A stretch of 64,000 nucleotides of DNA from Nitzschia sp. DOCU1 (Eukaryota > Bacillariophyta > Bacillariophyceae > Bacillariales > Bacillariaceae), in the NCBI GenBank assembly GCA_951394045.1, contig OX595992.1:1302001-1366000 (forward strand), read 5' to 3'. Position numbers and translations under genes: made by a program. The notes beneath the pieces are model-generated. The model was not told the DNA's origin. It ran no database searches and saw only the letters and a program-made list of their open reading frames with translations. Shown here piece by piece: positions 52,649 through 60,597 of this stretch. The first letter of the stretch is position 1. Every line of letters starts with the position of its first letter.

Positions 52649-53305
52649 ATGGAAACACAGATCTGCTTCGATCCCTCTCGGCGGCTCTGCAGTCAGCTAG
52701 GGCATTGTACATATACGTGGGTGAAACCTTCGAAGGGGTGTCCGATTTGCCATGAAGATCTTGCTCGGGGCTTGGGAGTGGCCGTCATGTTGAATAAGTG
52801 CGGGCATGTCTTTCACTCAGCATGTCTTAATGACGCGTTGTCGTTCAACAACCGATGCCCAGTGTGCCGCGTCACCATTGGTGAGCCAACCGGTAGCTGT
52901 CCGGCGGGTACCATGCTCATCAAGGTGGATTCTTCGATCCATTGCGGTGGGTTTGAGGGTATCGACACCATCGTTGTCACGTATCGAATCTCGTCTGGAA
53001 TCCAATCGAAACAACACGAGAACCCTGGTCGCCCTTTCCGGGGGGTGACGCGGACTGCCTACCTACCCTCTACTCCACAATCGGAAGATCTCCTGAAGCG
53101 CTTGAGATACGCCTTTCGGCGTGGCCTCACTTTCCACGTTGGAACATCGCTAACCTCCGGCAGGTCGAATGTAGTGTGTTGGGCAAGCATTCACCACAAG
53201 ACAGTTCTTAAAGGTGGAGCCCATGGGTGGCCTGATCCAAACTACTTCGACAACTGCAACCATGAATTGGACCAACTCGGCGTCCCCAAAGCATACGAGC
53301 TTTGA
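52649..53305 (+). CDS. RING-Deltex C-terminal (DTC) protein, gene A (lacks ART domain)
   Basis: Probable E3 ubiquitin ligase, 218 aa, intronless. A RING-H2 finger (CPICHEDL...KCGHVFHSACLN...CPVC) is followed at once by a Deltex C-terminal domain: GSCPAGTMLIK, GIDTIVVTYRISSGIQSKQH, ENPGRPFRGVTRTAYLPSTP, LLKRLRYAFRRGLTFHVGTS, TSGRSNVVCWASIHHKT and GWPDP. Human Deltex RING-DTC pairs ubiquitinate substrates and ADP-ribosylate ubiquitin, with NAD bound in the DTC. The start METQ (52649) is chosen because it is shared with gene B, although an ATG 30 nt upstream is in frame. Compared with gene B, codons about 5-285, including the ADP-ribosyltransferase region, are missing, while the 5' flank and first four codons are kept. 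Confidence 0.88.
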   Translation: METQICFDPSRRLCSQLGHCTYTWVKPSKGCPICHEDLARGLGVAVMLNKCGHVFHSACLNDALSFNNRCPVCRVTIGEPTGSCPAGTMLIKVDSSIHCGGFEGIDTIVVTYRISSGIQSKQHENPGRPFRGVTRTAYLPSTPQSEDLLKRLRYAFRRGLTFHVGTSLTSGRSNVVCWASIHHKTVLKGGAHGWPDPNYFDNCNHELDQLGVPKAYEL

Positions 53306-53661
53306 AGCCCATAAGTCTGCCAACGATCGGCTGATGGAACTTCCAGATCTTCATAAGATGGCACAAAGGAAAAATTAGAAAAGTAAGCTAAAGCAACATA
53401 CATGTACGAGTAGTCATTAGCAAAAACATTTACCTTCTTCGGGACTGGCCGACGAGCGTGGGAAGGCGAGCGCGCTCGTCATTCCAATGGATGCACGGGC
53501 CGACGGTGCACGATTTGCGCGCCAGCCTTCTCCAACCAGCATACCATCATCCCATTCTTTCATTTTTTGGTCCTCACCATCACTGTCACAAAGACTTGCA
53601 TGTTTTGAGAGGGGAAGTAATCGAAACGACACTGTGTTGCAAATCCCTCATCCAAGTAGCC
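53306..53661. promoter_or_regulatory. Upstream region of ART-RING-Deltex gene B
   Basis: 356 bp between genes A and B. The right part (53465-53661) is homologous to the flank of gene A. The frame of gene B is open here back to 53458, but the homologous ATG in A is METQ. Confidence 0.5.
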
Positions 53662-55164
53662 ATGGAAACACAGAGTCTTGCTTTCAATACTCCAAAGACT
53701 CCCTTCAGAGACGACGCCGACTCGCAACTTCGATTCCAGTCGAGACAGGCATGGGATCATGTGCTTGCATTGTTCTGCCAACTCCAGGAATACGGCATAC
53801 AACTTGCTATTCCAGATCCAAAGACTTACTGTTGGTTCGCAGAAGGATTCATTTCGCGTCAAAAGTGGATGGAGGCGTCTCGCAAGCCGAGCAATGTTTC
53901 GGTTGGTTACCACTACACCGGTCCGGTCTCGGCCACAATGATTGCAACCGGCGGATTGAAGGCGATGGGCCGTCGACAGTACTTCGGATCTGGAATCTAC
54001 ACAGCCACCAACCCTCATGCCTTTCGAGACTACGGAACCGTCGGTTTGGTAGTATTAGTCCTCAAGGGAGCTGTAGCGCTCTGGAACGCAAAGCCTAGTA
54101 CAGAGGAGATTGCTGACGTTGACAGTATCGTAGGCAACAAGGCACACGAAAATCTCAAGGCCCGCCGAGACCCAAATCAAAGCCATTATTTTGATGAAAT
54201 CGTGCTGAAATCTCATGATCAGACACTGCCACTGCTCCGGTTTGATAGAAAACTGGAGAGCAATGCCGATCTCATGTGGCGTGTCCATCAAGCGGTCGAA
54301 ACATTCGTATTCGCTCAATTTCCAGGACAACAACACTACCGAAGCTCGCGCGTCTTCCCACGCTACCATGACATTGAATTCCAACATCGACTCGCTCTTA
54401 GTCTCGATAGTGACTTGCCTTCAGCATCGCCAGATCTTCTTCAATGTTTTGCCGCTGCAACTGAAGCAGCCGAGCGCAAAGCAGCTGCCAGTAGACGCGC
54501 CATGATAACCACGTCCGACGAGTGCTCCATTCTCTCTCAGCCGCTCTACAGTCAGAAAAAGTATTGGACATATACGTGGGTTCAATCGTCCGACGACTGT
54601 CCCATTTGCCATGACGATCTTTCTGAGGGCTTGGGGGCAGTCGTCACGTTGAGCAAGTGCGGCCATCGCTTTCACGCAGAATGTCTTAATGAGGCGTTGT
54701 TGTTCAGCAACCGATGTCCAATGTGCCGCGGTACCGTTGGTGAGCCAATAGGCAGCTGTCCGCGGGGTATCATGCTCGTCAAGGTGGATTCTTCGATCCA
54801 TTGTGGGGGATTTGAGGATATCGACACTATCGTCGTCACGTATCGAATCTTTTCCGGAATTCAGTCCAAGCAACACGAGAACCCTGGTCGCCGCTTCTGG
54901 GACACGAAGCGGATTGCATACCTACCCTATACTCCACAATCGGAAGATCTCCTGAAGCGCTTGAGATACGCCTTTCGGCGTGGCCTTACGTTTCACGTTG
55001 GAACATCGCTAACATCCGGTAGGTCGAATGAAGTGTGCTGGGCAAGTATTCGTCACAAGACAGTGCTTAAAGGTAGAGCCCACGGGTGGCCTGATCCTAA
55101 ATACTTCAACAACTGTAACCATGAATTGGACCGACTCGGCGTCCCCAAAGCAACCGAGCTTTGA
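53662..55164 (+). CDS. PARP-like ADP-ribosyltransferase fused to RING-Deltex E3 module, gene B
   Basis: 500 aa, intronless, start METQ at 53662. Residues about 30-200 resemble a PARP-type ADP-ribosyltransferase: motif 1 VGYHYTGP (His84, usually HGT), motif 2 YFGSGIYTATNPHAFRDYG (Tyr113) and FDEIVL followed by LPLLRF (Glu179), matching the position of the xEYxxY-LRYLL block. This gives a candidate H-Y-E triad. A helical linker (200-295) follows. A RING-H2 finger covers 313-355 (CPIC, CGHRFHAEC, CPMC) and a full Deltex DTC domain 361-495 (VDSSIHCGGFEDIDTIVVTY, HENPGRRFWDTKRIAYLP, GTSLTSGR, RHKT, GWPDP). In animals these activities sit on separate partners, PARP9 and DTX3L. RING and DTC are certain; the ART assignment is from motifs. 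Confidence 0.82.
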   Translation: METQSLAFNTPKTPFRDDADSQLRFQSRQAWDHVLALFCQLQEYGIQLAIPDPKTYCWFAEGFISRQKWMEASRKPSNVSVGYHYTGPVSATMIATGGLKAMGRRQYFGSGIYTATNPHAFRDYGTVGLVVLVLKGAVALWNAKPSTEEIADVDSIVGNKAHENLKARRDPNQSHYFDEIVLKSHDQTLPLLRFDRKLESNADLMWRVHQAVETFVFAQFPGQQHYRSSRVFPRYHDIEFQHRLALSLDSDLPSASPDLLQCFAAATEAAERKAAASRRAMITTSDECSILSQPLYSQKKYWTYTWVQSSDDCPICHDDLSEGLGAVVTLSKCGHRFHAECLNEALLFSNRCPMCRGTVGEPIGSCPRGIMLVKVDSSIHCGGFEDIDTIVVTYRIFSGIQSKQHENPGRRFWDTKRIAYLPYTPQSEDLLKRLRYAFRRGLTFHVGTSLTSGRSNEVCWASIRHKTVLKGRAHGWPDPKYFNNCNHELDRLGVPKATEL

Positions 55165-55310
55165 AGCTCAGCAAGTCCGCCAAGAATCGGCAGATGAAAC
55201 TTCCCTATCTTTATGTGGTGGCACCTTGTAACATAAAGAAGCAAAGTAAAAAACTGAATTTACCTTTGCCTTCGAGTAATATCCTAGCAAGAGCTGTGCC
55301 ACTCGACTGG

Positions 55311-56378
55311 CTAGGATAGGCGCTGCTGTTTGCGCGTTCGGATTTGGGCGTCACATGTTGGACAGTGACCCTGAGGCTTGTTTTTGAATATGCTGAGGCA
55401 CTTTTCACACACAAAGGCCATATCAACAATTTCTCCCGTATCAAAGCTTCGTGCCCGAAAGTCAACCTTGTTCATGGCTGGTAGGTTGAGCCTGTGACGG
55501 CAGGACCGCGGAGGCAAGAAGACACTCAATAGCACCTCGGTCAACGCCATGTTGGCTTGTGCCGCTCCACTGGGTGCCAAATAGAGACCTCCCGTCAAGT
55601 CACAAGTCTGTTCCAGAAACGAGCTGGACTTGCTACCACTTGGACTGGGAATAAAGCATCCATCCACGACGATTTGGAGTTTCTTTGCCGCAAAGGCACA
55701 GTTCATGAGAGCATTGTAATCGCTCGGCCGATCATCCGACGCTTGAATCAATAATACTCGAGGGGACCAGGCCCGAGCCTTTTTGGAGGAAGACTTCTTT
55801 TTACCACCCGTACCGCTCATCGCGGTAATAACACCTTCATCATCGGCGTTACCGCGATTCCAAATGTGTGAATCATGCAAGGCCGAGACGCCCGCATTTG
55901 CCGCCACCAAAAATCGATTGATCAGGCAGAGCGCCGTGGAAAATGCCGACGCCATGGCTGCCTGAGAAGCCGACAGTGGAACTCCGGCTTGATTCGCGTC
56001 TTTTGCTGCAGTAGCCACCAACTCCGCCACGCCATCTACCAAGTCGGTCGGAATCGACCGCGTATCCAATTTTGTTTCGAGATTGGCAAAAAACGTCTCG
56101 AGATGATCTTGACGCGGATAAACTACAGCAGAGTGATTTCCAGCTACCGCTACCAATACCAAAGCAGCATCACGTTCGAGACTTCCAAAGGCGCTGGAAA
56201 ACGCTTGGACGGCGCTCAACATTTCTTCCACCGTGGCAGGACCGATGCTGCGTTTACCCGCCGCCTCTCGCGCCTTGTCACTGGCCGTACGCTGGAAATC
56301 TCGTTCTCCCCAGGCGACGGGAGAAACGTCAATCACCAAGACTGTCAGGGGGCGTTCATCTGTGCGTTTGGCGGGCAT
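55311..56378 (-). CDS. TFB4: TFIIH core subunit p34 / Tfb4 (GTF2H3)
   Basis: Component of TFIIH, used in RNA polymerase II initiation and nucleotide excision repair. 355 aa, intronless, ATG at 56378. The von Willebrand A-like fold begins LTVLVIDVSPVAWGER and continues with ALVLVAVAGNHSAVVYP, MASAFSTALCLINRF, SPRVLLIQASDDRPSDYNALMN and FAAKKLQIVVDGCFI; DLTGGLYLAPS is the typical Tfb4 helix region. It ends in a C4 zinc finger, CEKCLSIF-x-N-x5-CPTC. A Lys/Ser insertion (KKKSSSKKAR) lies near residue 195. Human p34 is 308 aa. It converges on gene B with 146 bp between stops. Confidence 0.95.
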   Translation of the reverse strand: MPAKRTDERPLTVLVIDVSPVAWGERDFQRTASDKAREAAGKRSIGPATVEEMLSAVQAFSSAFGSLERDAALVLVAVAGNHSAVVYPRQDHLETFFANLETKLDTRSIPTDLVDGVAELVATAAKDANQAGVPLSASQAAMASAFSTALCLINRFLVAANAGVSALHDSHIWNRGNADDEGVITAMSGTGGKKKSSSKKARAWSPRVLLIQASDDRPSDYNALMNCAFAAKKLQIVVDGCFIPSPSGSKSSSFLEQTCDLTGGLYLAPSGAAQANMALTEVLLSVFLPPRSCRHRLNLPAMNKVDFRARSFDTGEIVDMAFVCEKCLSIFKNKPQGHCPTCDAQIRTRKQQRLS

Positions 56379-56843
56379 TATTAGTATCGGGTTGTGGAAT
56401 AGACTAACTAAAGTGTGATGGAAGAAGGTAATGGACGATGATGATCGAGACCAAAATGCAGGTTTGGGGGCAAGATGAGAAGAGGCACAAAAGATACGCG
56501 AGAGAGACCCGCGCTCTTCACTACGTATGTACCTGCAAATCTACGTACAGGAAGTGGTCGTCGGGGTCAAATTGTGACGTAATTTACTCTATTACCCTCT
56601 CTACTAATGTTGCTATCGATAACAGACGACGCTGTTGGCTGTGACACATTTTCCTCTCTTGTAACAGGTTAGCACTAGTAGGTAGCTTTCCCTAGTTCAT
56701 CTTGCCGTCACAGAGATCCCATGAGCATCTTTTCCTACTAGCTAGTAGTTAGCAGCTTCCATGTCGTTAGGTGACATTTCCGCCACAGAGTACGGCAATA
56801 GTAAATAGCCTGAGTATAGCTAGTAGCAGGGGATTAGCAGATG
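56379..56843. promoter_or_regulatory. Spacer upstream of Tfb4
   Basis: 465 bp between two minus-strand genes. TGACGTAA-type element at 56575-56582, about 200 bp upstream of the Tfb4 ATG, and several TACTAGTAG-like strings at 56675-56750. No gene seen. Confidence 0.35.
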
Positions 56844-58265
56844 TCATTGTTCGATGAATACATCTTTGTTGAAAAAATTGAACCAGGATTGTTCAAACAA
56901 TTTGCCCTTTCCAAAATAGATAAACAAAAGAAACAGCATGTGTAGACATTCCATGATGGCGGCACATTGATCAAGCAAAATGGAATCGTAGCCTTGCTGG
57001 AACAAAAGATACGCCAGACAGCTTTCACAAACCAAAAAGATTAATCCAAAGAAAAAGTTGTTCAAGATCCATTGCATTTTGATTTGGTACCCCACGACAG
57101 GAAGACGAGAATCCACCGTCATGCGAATGCCAATCTCGACAAAGGCCGTGGCTAGAAGCATTTCTCCGCGAGATCCAAATTGTTCCGCCGTCAAGGCTAG
57201 CGTGCTGATTCCCACGGTATTCAATGCCGCTAGGAGTGGAACAATGTTTCGGTCATAGTACGACGATTCTCTAGTCACTCGCAACTTGACTTGAAGACAA
57301 TGGTCCCGAGAACTCATGGTCGTCTTGCTATTGCTGTTTCGCTGCTGCGACCCGAATTCCAGCGGTAAAAATTCAAAGTCCAAGCCTCGTTGCTTGTTGT
57401 AACTATAGCCTGGAACTTGAACATGATCGACAATGGTACCATGGGGAGTATCAATGGTTCCTTCGGTGTCGGCTTCCGTGGCGAGACTGAGTTTCCATAG
57501 CGTCTTGTCCCATCGTTTGTGCCTTTGTCGGTGTTTAAGAATTCCCAATCGCAACACCAAATTATGACTATCATGAGGAAAGTCGGATACTTGCATGTCA
57601 TCTTGAAGAAGATTGGCCTTGTAGAGACATGTCCACTTCATTCGATTTTCGTCTTCAGAACTATTCAATTGGCAAACTTCCGGTTCATCCAAGCATTCAA
57701 AATCGACGGCATTCAAAATGGAGACGGGCGGTACATAGACAAGGTGGTCTTCCGCTCCCAGTTCGGCTAGTTCCGTTTGATACGCTCGTTGCCGCCCATG
57801 AAGCTTCCAAACTTTTCGGTGAAACGGATTGCTGCTTCCATATCCTCCAACCACGTCTTTATCGTTGTCGTCGGAAGAATCAGTATTGTTCCAAAAAATG
57901 GTGACTCGAAATTTCATTTCGACCTTGCCCAAGACTTCATCGGGCTTTCCCACATACCAAACCACAACTTGGAATCGAATCGTCTTTTGCGAGGAAGATG
58001 AGGATTCCATAATAATTTGACTACCATTCGAAGTAGTAAAGGAATCGTAGCTCACAAAGGAACTATTGAAAGACCGTGATGAACTTGTCAGAAGCGGTAC
58101 CTTGATGACTGGAGGTTCTAGGCGAGTCGTCGACGACGGGTAACGCCGATCAAAGATCCATTGCGTAATGGATGGAAACGAGGAGCCCGCTGTTGCTGCC
58201 TCTGCCAATGTAGGCTTTTTGAAGTGGCCGGATTCTTCGTCATCGATGGCTTCCTCATCGTTCAT
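56844..58265 (-). CDS. Pentameric ligand-gated ion channel-like (Cys-loop superfamily) protein
   Basis: 473 aa, intronless, ATG at 58265. The plan is that of a pLGIC subunit. A beta-rich ectodomain (about residues 90-330) includes FRVTIFWNNT, HLVYVPPVSILNAVDFE, RMKWTCLYKANLLQDDMQV and DFPHDSHNLVLRLGI, which lies where the Cys-loop FPFDxQ segment is. Four membrane helices follow: YYDRNIVPLLAALNTVGISTL (with the M1 proline), RGEMLLATAFVEIGIRMTVD then SRLPVVGY (pore helix and M2-M3 loop), MQWILNNFFFGLIFLVCES, and a final CLHMLFLLFIYFGKGKLF. The M1-M3 order and the R...LPxVxY pattern are strongly diagnostic. No signal peptide is obvious; the first 85 residues are acidic then Ser-rich. Ligand, selectivity and membrane are unknown. 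Confidence 0.78.
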   Translation of the reverse strand: MNDEEAIDDEESGHFKKPTLAEAATAGSSFPSITQWIFDRRYPSSTTRLEPPVIKVPLLTSSSRSFNSSFVSYDSFTTSNGSQIIMESSSSSQKTIRFQVVVWYVGKPDEVLGKVEMKFRVTIFWNNTDSSDDNDKDVVGGYGSSNPFHRKVWKLHGRQRAYQTELAELGAEDHLVYVPPVSILNAVDFECLDEPEVCQLNSSEDENRMKWTCLYKANLLQDDMQVSDFPHDSHNLVLRLGILKHRQRHKRWDKTLWKLSLATEADTEGTIDTPHGTIVDHVQVPGYSYNKQRGLDFEFLPLEFGSQQRNSNSKTTMSSRDHCLQVKLRVTRESSYYDRNIVPLLAALNTVGISTLALTAEQFGSRGEMLLATAFVEIGIRMTVDSRLPVVGYQIKMQWILNNFFFGLIFLVCESCLAYLLFQQGYDSILLDQCAAIMECLHMLFLLFIYFGKGKLFEQSWFNFFNKDVFIEQ

Positions 58266-58985
58266 ATTGTTGACAAGCTATTACCGTTCTTTGATGTTGA
58301 GCACACCGGTGGATTCCAAAACTTATTGTGAGGAATAGATCGATCGACTCCCTCTAGTCCAGCTCTACTTTGTAGGCAGTGTCCTTTAAGTGTTCACTCC
58401 AACACAAATAGTCGGCATTGTTTGTGGATAGAGTACGATCGTGCCAAAAACAGGCACCAGTTACGTTGTTGGAATTTGACACCACCCTCGACGGGGTCGC
58501 TCGCGCATTGCATGGAGCGCGCGATAGCAGCCTATCATACATGCTCATGTAATGTAGGTATCGTATGTATGCATGCTCGGACGCCCTCCCACCACCAGAA
58601 CCAATGGCACCCACGAGTCCGCGGTGGATGGCTGTTGGAGCGGTATGCCACTTCGCGAATGAAATCGGCACTATTAGCTAGAGATTTCGCTGGACTCGGT
58701 CGGCAACACGGGACTTCAAATCAAAATGGGATTTAACAAAGAAACGATGTTCACTCCGACGACTGCGCAGCTTAATTAGGGAGGGCTTTAATAAAAACTT
58801 CGTAGTAGCGCCAATCCTCCCCAGCACGTTAATTAGAATTAATGAAGAAGACGAGGCGTCTCAGAAGCCAGAAGCAATCGACTGACTCGACTCCTCCTCC
58901 TCATCGAGCTGAGCGCACCCTGATAATACACGCGGTATTCGTTCAGCAAGCATAATACGGCAATAAATGACCACAAAATTCCACC
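58266..58985. promoter_or_regulatory. Divergent promoter region, ion channel / prolyl hydroxylase
   Basis: 720 bp between outward ATGs. TTAATT-AG-AATTAA inverted repeat at 58829-58842, and a related CTTAATTAGG near 58770. A CCACCATG context precedes the P4H start. No gene recognised. Confidence 0.4.
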
Positions 58986-60518
58986 ATGAGGATGAGGTCG
59001 ACTACCTTGCTCCTATTAGTAGTGTTACTATCTCCTTTTTGCCTGCTCCGGGCAGAGAAGGAGGAGGCGTTGACTTGTTCGGTTGTCAATGAGAATGAAC
59101 GTGACCCAGCGCTGAAAGAAATGACGTATGATGTCGGGGATGGACCACAATCCTTTTGGGCATATGTTATGCCGGATGTGACCGAGTTTTATCGGGACGA
59201 TCCACCGGCATCGACCAAGGTGATACCAAAGTTCAATGGACTCGCTGGAAAGTTCATCAACATGAGCAACAAACGATTGGCGTTGTACTGGGAGAGTCGT
59301 ATAGGAGGACCTGTGTCTGCCATGAAGCGTTTCCGGCCATTTGATTGTAGTGGAACAGGGACGTTTCCGGGTCATCGATTTTTCTTCACTCCCGAAGGTG
59401 GCGACGCCAAGAGGGACCGACTGATTGAATTTGTCATCAAGGAATACCCAGAGAATCTCTACGTCTATGATCCCTGTCTGGTGGAAGGCGATGAGGCGGC
59501 CACAGAAGCCAATCTCCAGGCGTCTCTGACCCCTGCCGAACGTGAGCTCTACGATTTGTGGAAGAAAACTCTGCTCTTTTCCGAGCAGTATCGAAATTTT
59601 ACGGGTCGTACGTACCTGTCGGCTTATCTAAGGGATCCACCTAAGCATTTCATGTGGAGGGCCGATTATTTCGGACAAGAGCATTGGGTGACGACGCGAG
59701 AAACGCATTTCGAGAAGTTGCCACCATTGGATGAAATGGACCCTATTATGATGCGAGGTGAAGACCGAGTCTTGGCCGAACACCAGCCTCGCAATATGCA
59801 GCAATTTCGTGTTCAAGACACCAAAATTATGAACATGACACTCAAAGTTTTGTCGTGTGCTCCTCGGGTCTTTGAAATTCCAAACTTTTTGAGCCCTTCC
59901 GAGGTCCAGCACATTTTGGAGCTTGCGGGTGGAATAGAACTCAGTGTGAGTACGACTGGAGATGCGACGGATGGAACAGCCAGCCTCAAGGACGAGACGA
60001 GTATCCGAAAGACAAGAACCAGTTACAATTCCTGGGTACCGAGGGAACGTACAGAGGTAATTGATGCCATTTACCGCCGCTCGGCGGACTTATTGCGGAT
60101 CGATGAAGCGCTGCTGCGATCTCGTGGTAAACACGAGTATCCTGACCTGCCGACAAGAAAGACTGTAGCTGAATCGCTTCAGTTAGTGCACTATGGGGTG
60201 GGCCAGGAATACACAGCTCATCATGACTTTGGTTACTCGTACATCAATGAACCTTTCCAAGAAGCAAGATTTGCTACTCTATTATTATATTTGAATGATG
60301 GCATGAGAGGGGGTGAAACGTCATTTCCTCGGTGGATCAATGCCGAGACCTTTCGTTCCTTGAGTGTGAAACCCGAGGTAGGAAAAGCGGTACTGTTCTA
60401 TTCTCAGTTACCCGACGGAAACATGGACGATTTCTCGCAGCACGCCGCGGAACCTGTTACAGATGGCGAAAAATGGCTCATCAATCTGTGGGTCCATGAT
60501 CCTGTATACGAACTGTAA
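58986..60518 (+). CDS. Prolyl 4-hydroxylase alpha-like 2OG-Fe(II) dioxygenase, secretory pathway
   Basis: Hydroxylates peptidyl proline in the ER/Golgi using 2-oxoglutarate, Fe(II) and O2. 510 aa, intronless. It begins with a signal peptide (TTLLLLVVLLSPFCLLRA). The N-terminal 290 residues form a lineage-specific region with VYDPCLVEG and HFMWRADYFGQEHWV. The P4H domain starts at PRVFEIPNFLSPSEVQHIL. The iron ligands are His and Asp of YTAHHDFGY (about residue 411) and the distal His of SQHAAEPV (about 484); the 2OG-binding Lys is in GEKWLINLWVHDP. GGETSFPRW and RKTRTSYNSWVP are further family blocks. All catalytic residues are present. Its likely substrates are wall or extracellular proteins. 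Confidence 0.92.
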   Translation: MRMRSTTLLLLVVLLSPFCLLRAEKEEALTCSVVNENERDPALKEMTYDVGDGPQSFWAYVMPDVTEFYRDDPPASTKVIPKFNGLAGKFINMSNKRLALYWESRIGGPVSAMKRFRPFDCSGTGTFPGHRFFFTPEGGDAKRDRLIEFVIKEYPENLYVYDPCLVEGDEAATEANLQASLTPAERELYDLWKKTLLFSEQYRNFTGRTYLSAYLRDPPKHFMWRADYFGQEHWVTTRETHFEKLPPLDEMDPIMMRGEDRVLAEHQPRNMQQFRVQDTKIMNMTLKVLSCAPRVFEIPNFLSPSEVQHILELAGGIELSVSTTGDATDGTASLKDETSIRKTRTSYNSWVPRERTEVIDAIYRRSADLLRIDEALLRSRGKHEYPDLPTRKTVAESLQLVHYGVGQEYTAHHDFGYSYINEPFQEARFATLLLYLNDGMRGGETSFPRWINAETFRSLSVKPEVGKAVLFYSQLPDGNMDDFSQHAAEPVTDGEKWLINLWVHDPVYEL

Positions 60519-60597
60519 CCTCGAATCTAGTTGTGGTGTGAAAGTGTTGCGATTAACGTTGTAGCAATCTGTTGCGAATATCACTAGCTCGTTTAGT

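Larger units (their letters stand above)
52480..55164 (+). repeat. Tandem segmental duplication of a Deltex-type gene with flank
   Basis: Unit A (about 52480-53390) and unit B (about 53465-55250) are direct repeats. The DTC parts are over 85 percent alike by eye, with long identical DNA runs, and the 5' flanks and 3' flanks (GAAGCYCA-AAGTC-GCCAA-GATCGGC) are also alike. They differ by an internal gap of about 850 bp in A. Confidence 0.85.
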
